Source: Desulfovibrio sp. A2 (GTDB lineage: Bacteria > Desulfobacterota > Desulfovibrionia > Desulfovibrionales > Desulfovibrionaceae). Taken from it: DNA of 64,000 bases. Position 1 is the first letter of the stretch. Every line of letters begins with the position of its first letter. The stretch covers positions 81,084-145,083 of the forward strand of contig NZ_AGFG01000030.1 in NCBI RefSeq assembly GCF_000226255.1. The letters are read 5' to 3'. Below the pieces are notes generated by a model. The model did not search any database. It saw only the letters and a list, made by a program, of their open reading frames with translations, and was not told where the DNA came from. Shown here piece after piece: positions 26,999-36,183 of the stretch. Made by a program: the position numbers and the translations under genes.

Positions 26999-28402
26999 AT
27001 GCCGCCCGGGGCATACCTTGCCATAAGCCTTGCCGCGCTTCTCTGCGGCTACCTTCTCTACGGCCGCCTGATGGCGCGCCTGATGCGCCCGGACAACGCC
27101 CGACCCACCCCCGCCTGCACCATGGCCGACGGTGTGGACTACGTGAAGATGCCCGCCAAGAGCGTCTTTCTCATCCAGTTGCTGAACATCGCGGGCATCG
27201 GTCCGGTGTACGGCCCCATCCTGGGCGCGCTGTACGGGCCGTGGGCGCTGGTGTGGATCGTGCTTGGGTCCATCTTCGCCGGGGGGGTGCACGACTATTT
27301 TTCGGGCATGCTTTCCGTGCGGCGGGGCGGCCTTTCGCTGCCCGACGTGGTGGGCGACCATCTGGGCGCCTCCATGCGCCGCTTCATGCAGGTCTTCTCG
27401 CTGGTGGTGGTGGTGCTGGTGGGAGTGGTGTTCGTCACCGGCCCGGCGCGCCTGCTGTCGGACATGACCAGCATACCGGTGATGACCTGGGTGGTGGTCA
27501 TCTTCGCCTACTATTTCCTGGCCACCATCCTGCCCATCGACGTGCTCATCGGGCGGGTCTACCCCATCTTCGCGGGTTCGCTGCTGGTCATGGCCGTGGG
27601 CCTTACCGCCGCCCTGTTCGTGGAGGGGTACGCCACCAGCGCCCCCCTGGCCTGGGCATCGCCCCCCCCGGACCTGCCCATGTGGCCGCTGCTGTTCATC
27701 ACCATAGCCTGCGGGGCCATTTCCGGCTTTCACGCCACCCAATCGCCCCTGATGGCCCGCTGTCTGCCCGACGAACGCAGCGGGCTGCCCGTGTTCTACG
27801 GGGCCATGATCGTCGAGGGCGCGCTGGCGCTCATCTGGGCCACCCTTGGCATGGCCCTGTACCCAGACCCCGCGAAGTTGCAGGCCGCCATCGCCGCCGG
27901 GGGGCCGGGCAAGGTGGTCAACGACGTGTCCATGGAACTGATGGGCCCGGCGGGCGGCATTCTGGCCATCCTGGGGGTCATCGTGCTGCCCATCACCTCT
28001 GGCGACACGGCCTTCCGCTCCGCCCGCCTGACCATCGCCGACGTGCTCGGCATACAGCAGGGAAAACGTGGCCGCCGCCTGCTCATCGCCGTGCCGCTGT
28101 TCGCGCTGGGGGCCATCTTGTCGCAGGTCAACTTCGAGGTGATCTGGCGCTACTTCGGCTGGGCCAACCAGGTGCTGGCAACGCTGGTGCTGTGGACGGT
28201 CGCGGCCTTCATGGCACGGGGGGGCATGTTCCACTGGCCGGCCAGCCTGCCCGCCAGCTTCATGACCGCCGTGTGCGCCACCTACATCTGCCATGCCCGC
28301 ATCGGCCTGAACCTGCCGCTGGGCGTCTCTTCGTGGATGGGGGGGGCCGCCGCCGTGCTGGCGCTGGCCCTGTTCCTCTTCCGCTGCCGCCGCAAGGCCT
28401 GA
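26999..28402 (+). CDS. cstA: CstA-family permease, short form
   Basis: A 467-residue polytopic membrane protein of the carbon-starvation CstA family. Family hallmarks are TPACTMADGVDYVKMPAKSVF near residue 40, GIGPVYGPILGALYGPWAL and GAISGFHATQSPL. Members transport pyruvate or peptides. It is much shorter than the E. coli proteins (about 700 residues) and ends soon after the last helix. ATG 26999 follows AAGGAG. It lies 143 bp downstream of the lytS-type gene on the same strand, so the kinase probably regulates its own substrate transporter. Confidence 0.92.
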   Translation: MPPGAYLAISLAALLCGYLLYGRLMARLMRPDNARPTPACTMADGVDYVKMPAKSVFLIQLLNIAGIGPVYGPILGALYGPWALVWIVLGSIFAGGVHDYFSGMLSVRRGGLSLPDVVGDHLGASMRRFMQVFSLVVVVLVGVVFVTGPARLLSDMTSIPVMTWVVVIFAYYFLATILPIDVLIGRVYPIFAGSLLVMAVGLTAALFVEGYATSAPLAWASPPPDLPMWPLLFITIACGAISGFHATQSPLMARCLPDERSGLPVFYGAMIVEGALALIWATLGMALYPDPAKLQAAIAAGGPGKVVNDVSMELMGPAGGILAILGVIVLPITSGDTAFRSARLTIADVLGIQQGKRGRRLLIAVPLFALGAILSQVNFEVIWRYFGWANQVLATLVLWTVAAFMARGGMFHWPASLPASFMTAVCATYICHARIGLNLPLGVSSWMGGAAAVLALALFLFRCRRKA

Positions 28403-28736
28403 CACTCCCCCGCATTCACGCAACTGGCGCCTCTGGCGCGCCAAGGGCACGCGGCGCACCGCCATGAAGACGGAAGCCGGTCGTTCCGGGCATCCTGCTT
28501 ACGGCAGTGTGGCCTCTGCAGCCCCCTCTCTCAGCACACCAGTTACCCGCCCCTCCAGGCATTTCGGGGCTTCTTTCCTGCATTCCACACGTAAAAAAGT
28601 ACATATCGCAACAACCTTCATTGCCATGAAGCATGTTTTCCTCCGATTATACGCCCAAGAGCTGGAAACTGCACACATGGCACCCGCCAGTTTTCCATGA
28701 ACACTGGCAAACCGACAGCATCAACGGAGGAACATG
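28403..28736. other. Intergenic region before the second cstA
   Basis: No gene is seen. The stretch 28570-28690 is AT-rich and is the likely promoter and regulator-binding area. GCCAGT and ACTGGC arms (28686-28708, loop 11) form a hairpin just ahead of the ribosome site, which could influence translation. Confidence 0.4.
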
Positions 28737-30548
28737 ATGAACGCATTGACGCTTGTCTTCGCGGCACTATGCGTCTTCGCCATCGCCTATCGCTTCTACG
28801 GGCTTTTCCTGACCCGTACGGTCCTGGGCGTTAAGCCCGGCAGGCCGACCCCGGCGGTACGCATGGCCGATGGCCACGACTACGTGGAAACAAACAAGTA
28901 CGTGCTCTTCGGGCACCATTTCGCCGCCATCGCGGCGGCAGGCCCCCTGCTTGGCCCCGTGCTGGCCGCGCAGTTCGGCTACCTGCCGGGCACCCTGTGG
29001 ATCCTCGTCGGCTGCGTGGTGGCGGGCGCGGTGCACGACACCGTGGTGCTGTTCGCCTCGGTGCGGCACAAGGGCCAGAGCCTCGCCTACATCGCCGCCA
29101 AGGAAATCGACAAGTTCACCGGCTCGGTGGCCTCGTTCGCGGTGCTGTTCATCCTCATCCTGACCCTGGCCGGCCTGTCCATCGCCGTGGTCAACGCCAT
29201 GCACGACAGCGCCTGGGGCACCTTCACCGTGTTCGCCACCATTCCCATCGCCCTGCTGATGGGCGTGTACCTGCACGTCTGGCGCGACGGCGACGTGAAG
29301 GGCGCTTCCATCATCGGCGTGGTGCTGCTGGCGCTGGCCATCCTGGCCGGTCCCTACGTGGTCGAGCACCCGGTGCTGTCCTCGTGGTTCAACATGTCGC
29401 GGCACACCATCGCGCTGTCCATCCCGGTGTACGGCTTCGCGGCATCGGTGCTGCCGGTGTGGCTGCTGCTGTGCCCGCGCGACTACCTGTCCACCTACCT
29501 GAAGATCGGCACCATCGCCGCCCTGGCCGTGGGCATCTTCTGGGTGCATCCCACCCTGCAGATGGAAGCCATCACCCCGTTCGTGAACGGCGGCGGCCCC
29601 ATCATCCCCGGCGCGGTGTTCCCCTTCCTGTTCATCACCATCGCCTGCGGCGCGCTGTCCGGCTTCCACGCCATCATCGCCACCGGCACCACGCCCAAGA
29701 TGATCGGCAGCGAACGCGACCTGCTGTTCGTGGGCTACGGCGCCATGCTCACCGAAGGCTTCGTGGCCATCATGGCCCTGATCGCCGCCTGCGTGCTGGT
29801 GCCCGCCGACTACTTCGCCATCAACTCCGCCCCCGCCGTGTACGCCAAGCTGGGCATGACCCCCGTGGACCTGCCGCAGCTTGCTGCCGCCGTGGGCGAA
29901 AACATCCAGGGCCGTCCCGGCGGCGCGGTGTCGCTGGCCGTGGGCATGGCGCACATCTTCTCGTCCATCCCGTTCATGGAACACCTGATGTCGTACTGGT
30001 ACCACTTCGCCATCATGTTCGAAGCGGTGTTCATCCTCACCGCCGTAGACACCGGCACCCGCGTGGGCCGCTTCTTCCTGCAGGAAATGATCGGCACGGT
30101 GATTCCCAAGTTCTCGGAAAAGCGCTGGATGCCCGGCATCCTGATCACCAGCGGCCTGTTCACGGCATCGTGGGGCTACCTGGTGTACACCGGCGACATC
30201 TCGACCATCTGGCCCCTGTTCGGCATGTCCAACCAGCTGCTGGCGGCCGTGGGCCTGCTGATCGGCACCACCATGATCATCCGCATGAACAAGGCCAAGT
30301 ACGCCTGGATGACCGCCATCCCAGGCCTGTCCATGGTGGGCATCACCTTCTGGGCGGGCTACCTGAACGTGATGAACAACTACCTGCCCAAGGGGCTGTA
30401 CCTGCTCGCCACGCTGGCCATCATCGTCATGTGCCTGATGGCCGTGGTCATCGTGGGCACGGTGAAGCGCTGGATGCAGCTGCTGGCCATCCAGAAGACC
30501 GTGACCGACGCAGACGGCGACGAAGTGCTGGAAGTGGTTACGGAATAA
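28737..30548 (+). CDS. cstA: CstA-family permease
   Basis: A 603-residue membrane protein with about 15 predicted helices. The CstA signature PTPAVRMADGHDYVETNKYV lies near residue 42, followed by GPLLGPVLAAQFGYLPG and GALSGFHAIIATGTTPKM. It is closer to full-length CstA than the upstream copy. The predicted substrate class is pyruvate or small peptides. Two ATG codons occur at 28734 and 28737; the second has better spacing to GGAGG. It has its own 330-bp upstream region and so is probably regulated independently by the LytTR regulator. Confidence 0.93.
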   Translation: MNALTLVFAALCVFAIAYRFYGLFLTRTVLGVKPGRPTPAVRMADGHDYVETNKYVLFGHHFAAIAAAGPLLGPVLAAQFGYLPGTLWILVGCVVAGAVHDTVVLFASVRHKGQSLAYIAAKEIDKFTGSVASFAVLFILILTLAGLSIAVVNAMHDSAWGTFTVFATIPIALLMGVYLHVWRDGDVKGASIIGVVLLALAILAGPYVVEHPVLSSWFNMSRHTIALSIPVYGFAASVLPVWLLLCPRDYLSTYLKIGTIAALAVGIFWVHPTLQMEAITPFVNGGGPIIPGAVFPFLFITIACGALSGFHAIIATGTTPKMIGSERDLLFVGYGAMLTEGFVAIMALIAACVLVPADYFAINSAPAVYAKLGMTPVDLPQLAAAVGENIQGRPGGAVSLAVGMAHIFSSIPFMEHLMSYWYHFAIMFEAVFILTAVDTGTRVGRFFLQEMIGTVIPKFSEKRWMPGILITSGLFTASWGYLVYTGDISTIWPLFGMSNQLLAAVGLLIGTTMIIRMNKAKYAWMTAIPGLSMVGITFWAGYLNVMNNYLPKGLYLLATLAIIVMCLMAVVIVGTVKRWMQLLAIQKTVTDADGDEVLEVVTE

Positions 30549-30651
30549 GCCCGCAACGGCGCGGCGCGTGGGCAGCCCGCGCGCCGCGCACCACCCCGGC
30601 CCGCACCCGCCGGGGCGGAGAGTGACCGGAGACGGTCCATCGACGAGAAGA

Positions 30652-30677
30652 GGCCGGAACCCCCAGGGGTTCCGGCC
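30652..30677. terminator. Hairpin between convergent cstA and moaA
   Basis: GGCCGGAACCCC (30652-30663) pairs perfectly with 30666-30677. The T tract is poor on both sides, but its place between convergent genes suits a bidirectional stop. Confidence 0.5.
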
Positions 30678-30789
30678 TCGCTTCGTTACGCCGGGAAACG
30701 TGATGGCGGAAAAGGAATGCGGCAGGGCACGCTCCGCGCCCTGCGGGTCGGTCTGGCAGGGAACAACAGGGCCGTGGCGGAAACAGGCC

Positions 30790-31911
30790 CTACCCGCCGA
30801 TGGCGCTCATGCGGCGGTTGGCCACGGCCGTGCCGCCCTCGCACGGGGCGTTGGGCAACTCCTGCCCCGCGCCGCGCAGTTCGGCCAGCTGCCCGGCACG
30901 CACCCGCGCCAGCAACTGGTAGCCCAGGGGCTTGCGACGGTTGGCCAGGCGCAGCACCTTGCGCACCGCGTCCATGCCGAGCCGGGGGTGGCGCAGCAGC
31001 GGGCGCAGACGGTATTCGCGGTCGGAGAACAGGCAGGTGCGCAGCCGCCCGTCCGGCGTCACGCGCAGGCGGTTGCAGTCGCCGCAGAAGTGGTCGGACA
31101 GGGGCGTGATGAGCCCGAAGCGGCCCAGCCCACCGGCAATGCCCCACAGCTTGGCCGGGCCCTTGCGCCGCTCGCCGGGGGCCAGGGGCACCAGGTCCGC
31201 CAGCCGTTCCGCCGCCGCCAGAATGTCCGGCGCGCCCCAGAACTGGTCTTCGGTCCAACTGGTGCCGCCGCCCATGGGCATGAACTCGATGAACCGCACG
31301 TCAACAGGATGGGTTCGCGCGAAATCGAGGAAGGCGGCCAGTTCGTCGTCGTTGACGCCCTTCAGGGCCACGGCGTTGATCTTCACCCCCAGGCCCGCGT
31401 CCAGCGCGGCGTGGATGCCCTCCAGCACCTGGGGCAGCATGTCGCGCCCGGTGGTGGCCGCGAACCGCTCGCGCCGGAAGGTGTCCAGCGAAATGTTCAC
31501 CGTGCTCACGCCAAGGCCGCGCAGTTCTGCGGCGCGCGGGGCCAGCAGGGTGCCGTTGGTGGTGATGCGGATGTCCAACGCGGGGTGGCGCTGGTGCAGC
31601 ATGGCCAGGAACCCGGTCAACCCCTTGCGCACGAAGGGCTCGCCCCCGGTCAGGCGCACCTTTTCCACGCCCTCTTCCACGGCCACATCCACGATGCGCG
31701 CCATTTCCTCGTAGCGCAGCACGTCGCCGTGAGGGATGAAGCGCATCTCGGAGCAGCCCCAGCAGTACGAACAGCGCAGGTTGCAGCGGTCGGTGACGGA
31801 CAGGCGCAGGTAACGCACCTTGCGGCCGTGCGCGTCGGTCAGGCTGCCCTGGCCGGGGGCGGGAGCGGGGGCGGCTGCGGCGTCCGGCTGGGGGGCGGAA
31901 TCTCTGGTCAT
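30790..31911 (-). CDS. moaA: GTP 3',8-cyclase MoaA (radical SAM)
   Basis: A 373-residue radical-SAM enzyme that starts molybdopterin synthesis by cyclising GTP. The SAM cluster motif is CNLRCSYC, and the C-terminal cluster ligands are in CGDCNRLRVTPDGRLRTC. KVRLTGGEPFVRKGL gives the GGEP SAM-binding loop. The protein ends SAIGG, the double-glycine tail required in MoaA. The first 25 residues are low complexity. Start 31911 has GGAG at eight bases; an in-frame ATG at 31929 is less likely. It is the last gene of the fdhE-fdhD-mobA-moaA unit, 67 bp after mobA. Confidence 0.95.
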   Translation of the reverse strand: MTRDSAPQPDAAAAPAPAPGQGSLTDAHGRKVRYLRLSVTDRCNLRCSYCWGCSEMRFIPHGDVLRYEEMARIVDVAVEEGVEKVRLTGGEPFVRKGLTGFLAMLHQRHPALDIRITTNGTLLAPRAAELRGLGVSTVNISLDTFRRERFAATTGRDMLPQVLEGIHAALDAGLGVKINAVALKGVNDDELAAFLDFARTHPVDVRFIEFMPMGGGTSWTEDQFWGAPDILAAAERLADLVPLAPGERRKGPAKLWGIAGGLGRFGLITPLSDHFCGDCNRLRVTPDGRLRTCLFSDREYRLRPLLRHPRLGMDAVRKVLRLANRRKPLGYQLLARVRAGQLAELRGAGQELPNAPCEGGTAVANRRMSAIGG

Positions 31912-31978
31912 GACAGCATCTCCGGGCATGGCGACATCCCTGGGCATGGCGTCTTGCGGGGCATTGCGGCGCGCCGGG

Positions 31979-32773
31979 TTACAGCGAACCGATGATCCGC
32001 CGGGCCATTTCCAGGTCGGCGGGGTAGTTGATGTTGAAGAACGGCAGGGCGTCCTGCACCGAATAGGGAATGTGCTCGCGCAGGTCCGGCGGCACCACCC
32101 GGCTCAGCTTGCGCTCGCCGTCCTCCAGCGCCTGCCGGAACAGCGGCAGGGCCTCGAATTCGTACACGGCCACCAGCGATTCGATGAAGCCGGTCTCCGT
32201 CTGCCGGAAGGTGGTCATCACCGTACCCGGCCGCCGCACGGCCCGGCGGGCCAGCAACCGTTCCAGCACGGCGCGCTCCATGAACGGCAGGTCGCACGAG
32301 AGCACCAGCACCGGCCCCTGGGCCACGCGCAGGGCGGTGATCACCCCGCCGAACGGCCCCATGCCTTCCACCTCGTCATTAAGGCGGTAATAGGGGCCGT
32401 CAACACCCGTCGTGGCCACCGGGCACGGGCGGCCGCCACGGCACGATATCCACACCTCGCCGGTGACGGAACGCAGCAGCGCGGCCGTGCGGGCCAGCAT
32501 GTCCGGGGCTGCTTCGCCGTGCAGGTGCAGCCGGGTCTTGTCCTGCCCCAGCCGGGTGGACAGCCCGCCCGCCAGCACCACGCCGACGACGCCGTGCGCC
32601 GCCGGGACGTCGGCGACGGCATCGGCATCCCCCATGCCCGGAGTGGGAATGGCATCTTCAAAGCCGCCGCCCCCCTCCGCGCCGGAGGCCTTCGCCACGG
32701 CAAGGCCGGGGGCCGCGTCCGCGCCCTCCTCCGGCATGTCCGCCGTGTGCTCCGTTCCCCGGCCGCGGCTCAT
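31979..32773 (-). CDS. mobA: Molybdenum cofactor guanylyltransferase MobA-like
   Basis: A 264-residue protein that attaches GMP to molybdopterin, producing MGD for formate dehydrogenase. The nucleotide-binding signature [18 protein letters not shown] lies around residues 52-69, followed by [10 protein letters not shown] and [10 protein letters not shown] with the metal-binding Asp. A 45-residue low-complexity N-terminal extension precedes the fold. Its ATG overlaps the fdhD stop (ATGA), so translation is coupled. Later motif [10 protein letters not shown] matches the NxPxD region of MobA. Confidence 0.92.
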   Translation of the reverse strand: MSRGRGTEHTADMPEEGADAAPGLAVAKASGAEGGGGFEDAIPTPGMGDADAVADVPAAHGVVGVVLAGGLSTRLGQDKTRLHLHGEAAPDMLARTAALLRSVTGEVWISCRGGRPCPVATTGVDGPYYRLNDEVEGMGPFGGVITALRVAQGPVLVLSCDLPFMERAVLERLLARRAVRRPGTVMTTFRQTETGFIESLVAVYEFEALPLFRQALEDGERKLSRVVPPDLREHIPYSVQDALPFFNINYPADLEMARRIIGSL

Positions 32774-33573
32774 TCCAGCACCCTGCCCCCGGCATCGGCG
32801 AACACGGTGAAGCGCTCCTCGCGGTCCCGCGCGAAACCCACCAGCGTGACGCCCTGCGCCTCGGCCATGTCCACCGAGGCGGTGGTCACGGCCGAGCGGC
32901 TGACGATGAACGAAAAGCCCGCCCGGCGCGCCTTGGCGAACAGGCTGGCCGTCACCCGCGCGGAAACCAGCAGCAGCCTGGGGGCCAGGTCCACGCCTTC
33001 GCGCGCGGCCCACCCGGCCAGCCGGTCGATGCAGTTGTGGCGGCCAATGTCCTCGGCCCGGCGCAACAGACGCCCCTGCACGGGGTCGTACACGCCCGCC
33101 CGGTGAAAGCAGCCGGTGCCGTCCCACAGCCCTTCCTCGCCCATGAAGGCGCGCATGGCGTCCAGCAGCACGGCGGCGGGCATGGGCATGGGCGGCTGCG
33201 GCGCACGGGCGGGGGCCGCAGCGCGCAACGCCACCTGAAAGGCAAGCTCATCGCCCGTCCCCGTTTCGGCCACCGCGCCCGCATGGCGGATGCCCCACGC
33301 CCCCGGTTCCTGCCCGGTCACGGCGGGGTGCACCCGGTCCAGCAGTACATGGCCCAGGGCCAGGTCGGCCAGGCCGTGCGGCCAGGCCCACAGCCGGGTG
33401 GAACCCGCTGCGATGCCCGCTTCGCCGGGCGCGGCATCCCACGCCACGCGCACCGGCACCTCGCGGCTCAGCACGTCGTCCACCTCATGCCAGGCCGCGT
33501 CCTTGTAGCGGCGCACGAAAACCTGGCGCGGCACCGCTCCTTCGGGCAACTGCGTCGCGTCGCGTCCGCTCAT
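32770..33573 (-). CDS. fdhD: Formate dehydrogenase accessory protein FdhD, atypical
   Basis: A 267-residue protein recognised by EDIGRHNCIDRL (about 174-184), GTGCFHRAG (152-160) and SRSAVTTASVDMA. FdhD transfers sulfur from IscS to the Mo/W centre of formate dehydrogenase and binds MGD. The CGxCG-type pair that serves sulfur relay in E. coli FdhD is not visible; residues 115-135 are Ala/Pro-rich and contain no Cys. Only C155 and C181 occur in the protein. The ATG follows the fdhE stop immediately. It is either a divergent active form using other residues or one with an altered mechanism. Confidence 0.88.
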   Translation of the reverse strand: MSGRDATQLPEGAVPRQVFVRRYKDAAWHEVDDVLSREVPVRVAWDAAPGEAGIAAGSTRLWAWPHGLADLALGHVLLDRVHPAVTGQEPGAWGIRHAGAVAETGTGDELAFQVALRAAAPARAPQPPMPMPAAVLLDAMRAFMGEEGLWDGTGCFHRAGVYDPVQGRLLRRAEDIGRHNCIDRLAGWAAREGVDLAPRLLLVSARVTASLFAKARRAGFSFIVSRSAVTTASVDMAEAQGVTLVGFARDREERFTVFADAGGRVLE

Positions 33574-34485
33574 CTAGAACCCCCAGGCCGACGCCGTGGG
33601 CCGCTTGTAGCCCTGCTGGCGCGCCACGATGTCCAGGGCCAGCGACTCCAGGTCGTCCAGCACGGGGATGGAGATGCGGTCGAACTCGCGAAAATCCGCC
33701 ACCTTGATGTACCCCTTGCACGACTTGCAGACATGTACCTGGAAGCCGGGCTCGCCGTCTGCGGTGAAGTATTCGAGATTCTTTGATTCTTCTTCCAGGC
33801 AGAACGGGCACTGCAGCCGCTTGGCACGGTATTCGTGGCGGCAGAACGAGCAGGTGTGGTGCAGCGCCCCTTCCTTGCCCACCAGGCGGCCCACCAGCGG
33901 CGCGCTGCCGCACACGGGACAGTGGCCGTGCTGCCAGACCACCGGGGTTGCGCCCGGCTGGTCCGCGCCGGTGCGGCGGGCATCTTCGGCGGCAACCTGC
34001 GCGGCCAGCGCCTCCACCGAGGGCACCACGCTGCCCATGGCCAGAAAACGCACCAGGCTGGGCGCGTCGGTCAGGCGCAGGGCCCAGGCGTCGAACCAGG
34101 CCACGTCGTCGCGCAGGGCCGCGTCGCAGGCGTCCTCCACGGCCAGTTCGCCCTTTTCCATGGCCTCGCGCACCACCTCGGCGGCGCCCCCCAGGCTGCC
34201 CCCGGCGGCGCGCATCATGGCCAGCAGGCGGCCGAAGGTGGCCGCCGTCCGCGCGCGGTCGTAGGTGAAGGCGTCGCGCGGGAGCAGCGGCGCGCCCTGG
34301 GCGTGGGCATCGGGCGTGGCCAGTTCCGGCAGCGGGGCCGCCTGCACGGCGGCACGCGCCTCCACCTGGATGGCGGCGGTGCGCGCCACGATCTCCAGCA
34401 GCGCGTCGGGGATGTATTCCTTGCTGCGCAGGGACTTCAGCTTGCCTTCAAGGCGCTGCATCTCGTGGTCGAAATCGAAGCTCAT
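33574..34485 (-). CDS. fdhE: Formate dehydrogenase accessory protein FdhE
   Basis: A 303-residue cytoplasmic rubredoxin-like protein needed for formate dehydrogenase assembly. Four CxxC motifs occur in the C-terminal half: CPVCGS, CSFCRHEY, CPFCLEEE and CKSCKGY, which bind iron in FdhE. The helical N-terminal part includes LATPDAHAQGAPLLPRDAF. Start 34485 is preceded by AGGAG at six bases. It opens a leftward operon with fdhD, mobA and moaA and so links enzyme maturation with cofactor synthesis. The fdhAB genes lie 17 kb away. Confidence 0.94.
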   Translation of the reverse strand: MSFDFDHEMQRLEGKLKSLRSKEYIPDALLEIVARTAAIQVEARAAVQAAPLPELATPDAHAQGAPLLPRDAFTYDRARTAATFGRLLAMMRAAGGSLGGAAEVVREAMEKGELAVEDACDAALRDDVAWFDAWALRLTDAPSLVRFLAMGSVVPSVEALAAQVAAEDARRTGADQPGATPVVWQHGHCPVCGSAPLVGRLVGKEGALHHTCSFCRHEYRAKRLQCPFCLEEESKNLEYFTADGEPGFQVHVCKSCKGYIKVADFREFDRISIPVLDDLESLALDIVARQQGYKRPTASAWGF

Positions 34486-34678
34486 GCGTTCTCCTGAATG
34501 GAACGTGGGAAAGGGCGCTGGCCCTTCCGGGCCGGGCTGCACGCCCGGTTTGAAACCACCCTACCGCCCTTGGCGGCCCCCCACAATGGCTGGGGCTCCT
34601 GCGCAAGGTCTTGCACCGGAACCAGTCGTCGCAAGGTCGTCCAAGGTCATCCCCGGCCAACCTTTCTCCGGCGCGGAA

Positions 34679-34691
34679 GGGTACGGTACCC
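34679..34691. promoter_or_regulatory. Palindrome between divergent fdhE and msrB
   Basis: GGGTACGGTACCC is a perfect 13-bp palindrome around a central G, midway in the 372-bp divergent region, a plausible operator. The rest of the region contains no gene. Confidence 0.35.
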
Positions 34692-34759
34692 ATATTCCAC
34701 GCTCCTGTGAACCGTCCGGGACGGGTTTGCCGCGCGGCCCGCCCGGCACGCGGACCGGC

Positions 34760-34791
34760 TTGACACGCCCCGCGCAGGTTCTACCTGTATT
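34760..34791 (+). promoter_or_regulatory. Sigma-70-type promoter of msrB
   Basis: A perfect TTGACA (34760-34765) is followed after 16 bp by TACCTG (34782-34787). The -10 is imperfect and a shifted TGTATT is an alternative. Confidence 0.45.
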
Positions 34792-34857
34792 CAGGACACC
34801 CCGGACATCGCCGGGGCACCGTTCCAGGGCGGCGCGCCGCGCCGCCGGGAGGTTGCC

Positions 34858-35637
34858 ATGATCCACTTCCGCATTCCCACCCGCACTGCCCGACGCGCAT
34901 CGGCCGCCCCCCCGCGTACGCGCCGCGCCCCGGCCCCCGCCGAAACGGCGCAGCCCCTCGCCACCAGCCGCGCGTTCAGCCGCATCCGCAAGCCTGACGG
35001 CCTGCCCGATCTGCTGTGGTTGCTGCTGGCCGTGCTGCTGTTCGCCCTGCTGGCGGGCCAGCCCACGTATGCCGGGGCGGGGAGCACGGGCGAAACCGGG
35101 CCGAATGCCCCCACACACCAGACGCAAGGCCATGCCGCCGCCCCAGCGGCGCATGACGCCACCGGAGATACAGCCATGACCGCACCCGCACCATGGCAGC
35201 GCTTTTTCAAGCCCAAGGCAGAGGAACTGCGCGCCCGCCTTACCCCCATGCAGTACGAGGTCACCCAGAAGGAGGGTACCGAACCCGCCTTCCGCAACGA
35301 ATACTGGGATGAAAAACGCCCCGGCATCTACGTGGACGTGGTGTCGGGAGAGCCGCTGTTCCTCTCTTCCGACAAGTACGATTCCGGCACCGGCTGGCCC
35401 AGCTTCACCCGGCCCGTACGCCCGGACGCGGTGACCGAACACATGGACCGCACCCTGTGGATGGTGCGCACCGAGGTACGCAGCCGTATCGCCGGGTCGC
35501 ATCTGGGGCACGTGTTTCCCGATGGCCCGGCCCCCACGGGCCTGCGCTATTGCATGAATTCCGCGTCGCTGCGGTTCATCCCGCGCGAGGCCATGCAGGC
35601 CGAAGGCTACGGGGAATTCCTCGACCAGCTGCCGTAA
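34858..35637 (+). CDS. msrB: Peptide methionine-R-sulfoxide reductase, membrane-anchored or exported
   Basis: A 259-residue protein. After a basic N terminus a hydrophobic segment ([16 protein letters not shown], about 52-68) directs export or anchoring. The MsrB domain begins near residue 120: [44 protein letters not shown], and the catalytic C232 in [13 protein letters not shown]. The structural Zn CxxC pairs of many MsrB are absent. It repairs oxidised methionine in envelope proteins, useful in an anaerobe exposed to oxygen. The ATG at 34858 has GGGAGG upstream. Confidence 0.94.
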   Translation: MIHFRIPTRTARRASAAPPRTRRAPAPAETAQPLATSRAFSRIRKPDGLPDLLWLLLAVLLFALLAGQPTYAGAGSTGETGPNAPTHQTQGHAAAPAAHDATGDTAMTAPAPWQRFFKPKAEELRARLTPMQYEVTQKEGTEPAFRNEYWDEKRPGIYVDVVSGEPLFLSSDKYDSGTGWPSFTRPVRPDAVTEHMDRTLWMVRTEVRSRIAGSHLGHVFPDGPAPTGLRYCMNSASLRFIPREAMQAEGYGEFLDQLP

Positions 35638-35657
35638 CCCGTTGGCAAAATTGGCGC

Positions 35658-35686
35658 TTGCCCCCCCGTTCCGGCTCTGCTACACG
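35658..35686 (+). promoter_or_regulatory. Promoter of the DUF5334 gene
   Basis: TTGCCC and TACACG are separated by 17 bp, just upstream of the ATG at 35693. The short distance would give an almost leaderless message. Confidence 0.4.
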
Positions 35687-35692
35687 GGCCGG

Positions 35693-35998
35693 ATGAAGCA
35701 CACCATCCGTCCGCTCGCCCGTACCCTTCTGCTGTCCGGAACCGCGCTGCTGTCCCTGGCCCTGCCCTGCGCCGCCCTGGCGTGGGACGGATTCGACACC
35801 GAGTCGGGCCATCTCGTGGAAGTCGACGTGGACACCGTGCCCATGCGCGGCGAAATGGTCGACGTGTACGACTGCGACACCAAGGAAACGGCCACGCTGA
35901 TGGTGGACGCCGTGAAGAACAACGCCCGCACCGTGGAAATCACCGTGCGCGAGTCCGATACCGGGCGCACGCGCATTCTGGTGATGGAAGCGCGCTAG
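35693..35998 (+). CDS. Small exported protein of the DUF5334 type
   Basis: A 101-residue protein with a clear signal peptide (RTLLLSGTALLSLALPCAALA). The mature 70 residues start WDGFDTESGHLVEVDVDTVPMRGEMVDVYD and end in a beta-rich segment, as in DUF5334 proteins. No catalytic residues are visible; role unknown. The ATG at 35693 starts the signal peptide properly; an upstream TTG at 35642 would add junk. Confidence 0.75.
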   Translation: MKHTIRPLARTLLLSGTALLSLALPCAALAWDGFDTESGHLVEVDVDTVPMRGEMVDVYDCDTKETATLMVDAVKNNARTVEITVRESDTGRTRILVMEAR

Positions 35999-36063
35999 GC
36001 GCGCGGGGGCTTCGGAGCACCCCGAACGGGCCGAAGCGCGCTTTTGCCGCGCGCCTCACCATG

Positions 36064-36140
36064 CGGTCGGTCGTGCGGTTGAAACCGCACCGACCGGCGC
36101 CGGACGAGCAAGGGCCGGGCATGTACATGCCCGGCCCTTG
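36064..36140. terminator. Two successive hairpins between convergent genes
   Basis: The first hairpin (36064-36097) has CGGTCG/CGACCG arms and a GCGGTT/AACCGC core. The second (36109-36140) is a perfect 32-bp palindrome with half CAAGGGCCGGGCATGT. Neither has a long T tract. They should separate the DUF5334 (+) and DUF4412 (-) transcripts. Confidence 0.55.
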
Positions 36141-36183
36141 GCGTTGCATTCGTGACCGATTGTATGGGTGGCGGCGGCGCGGC

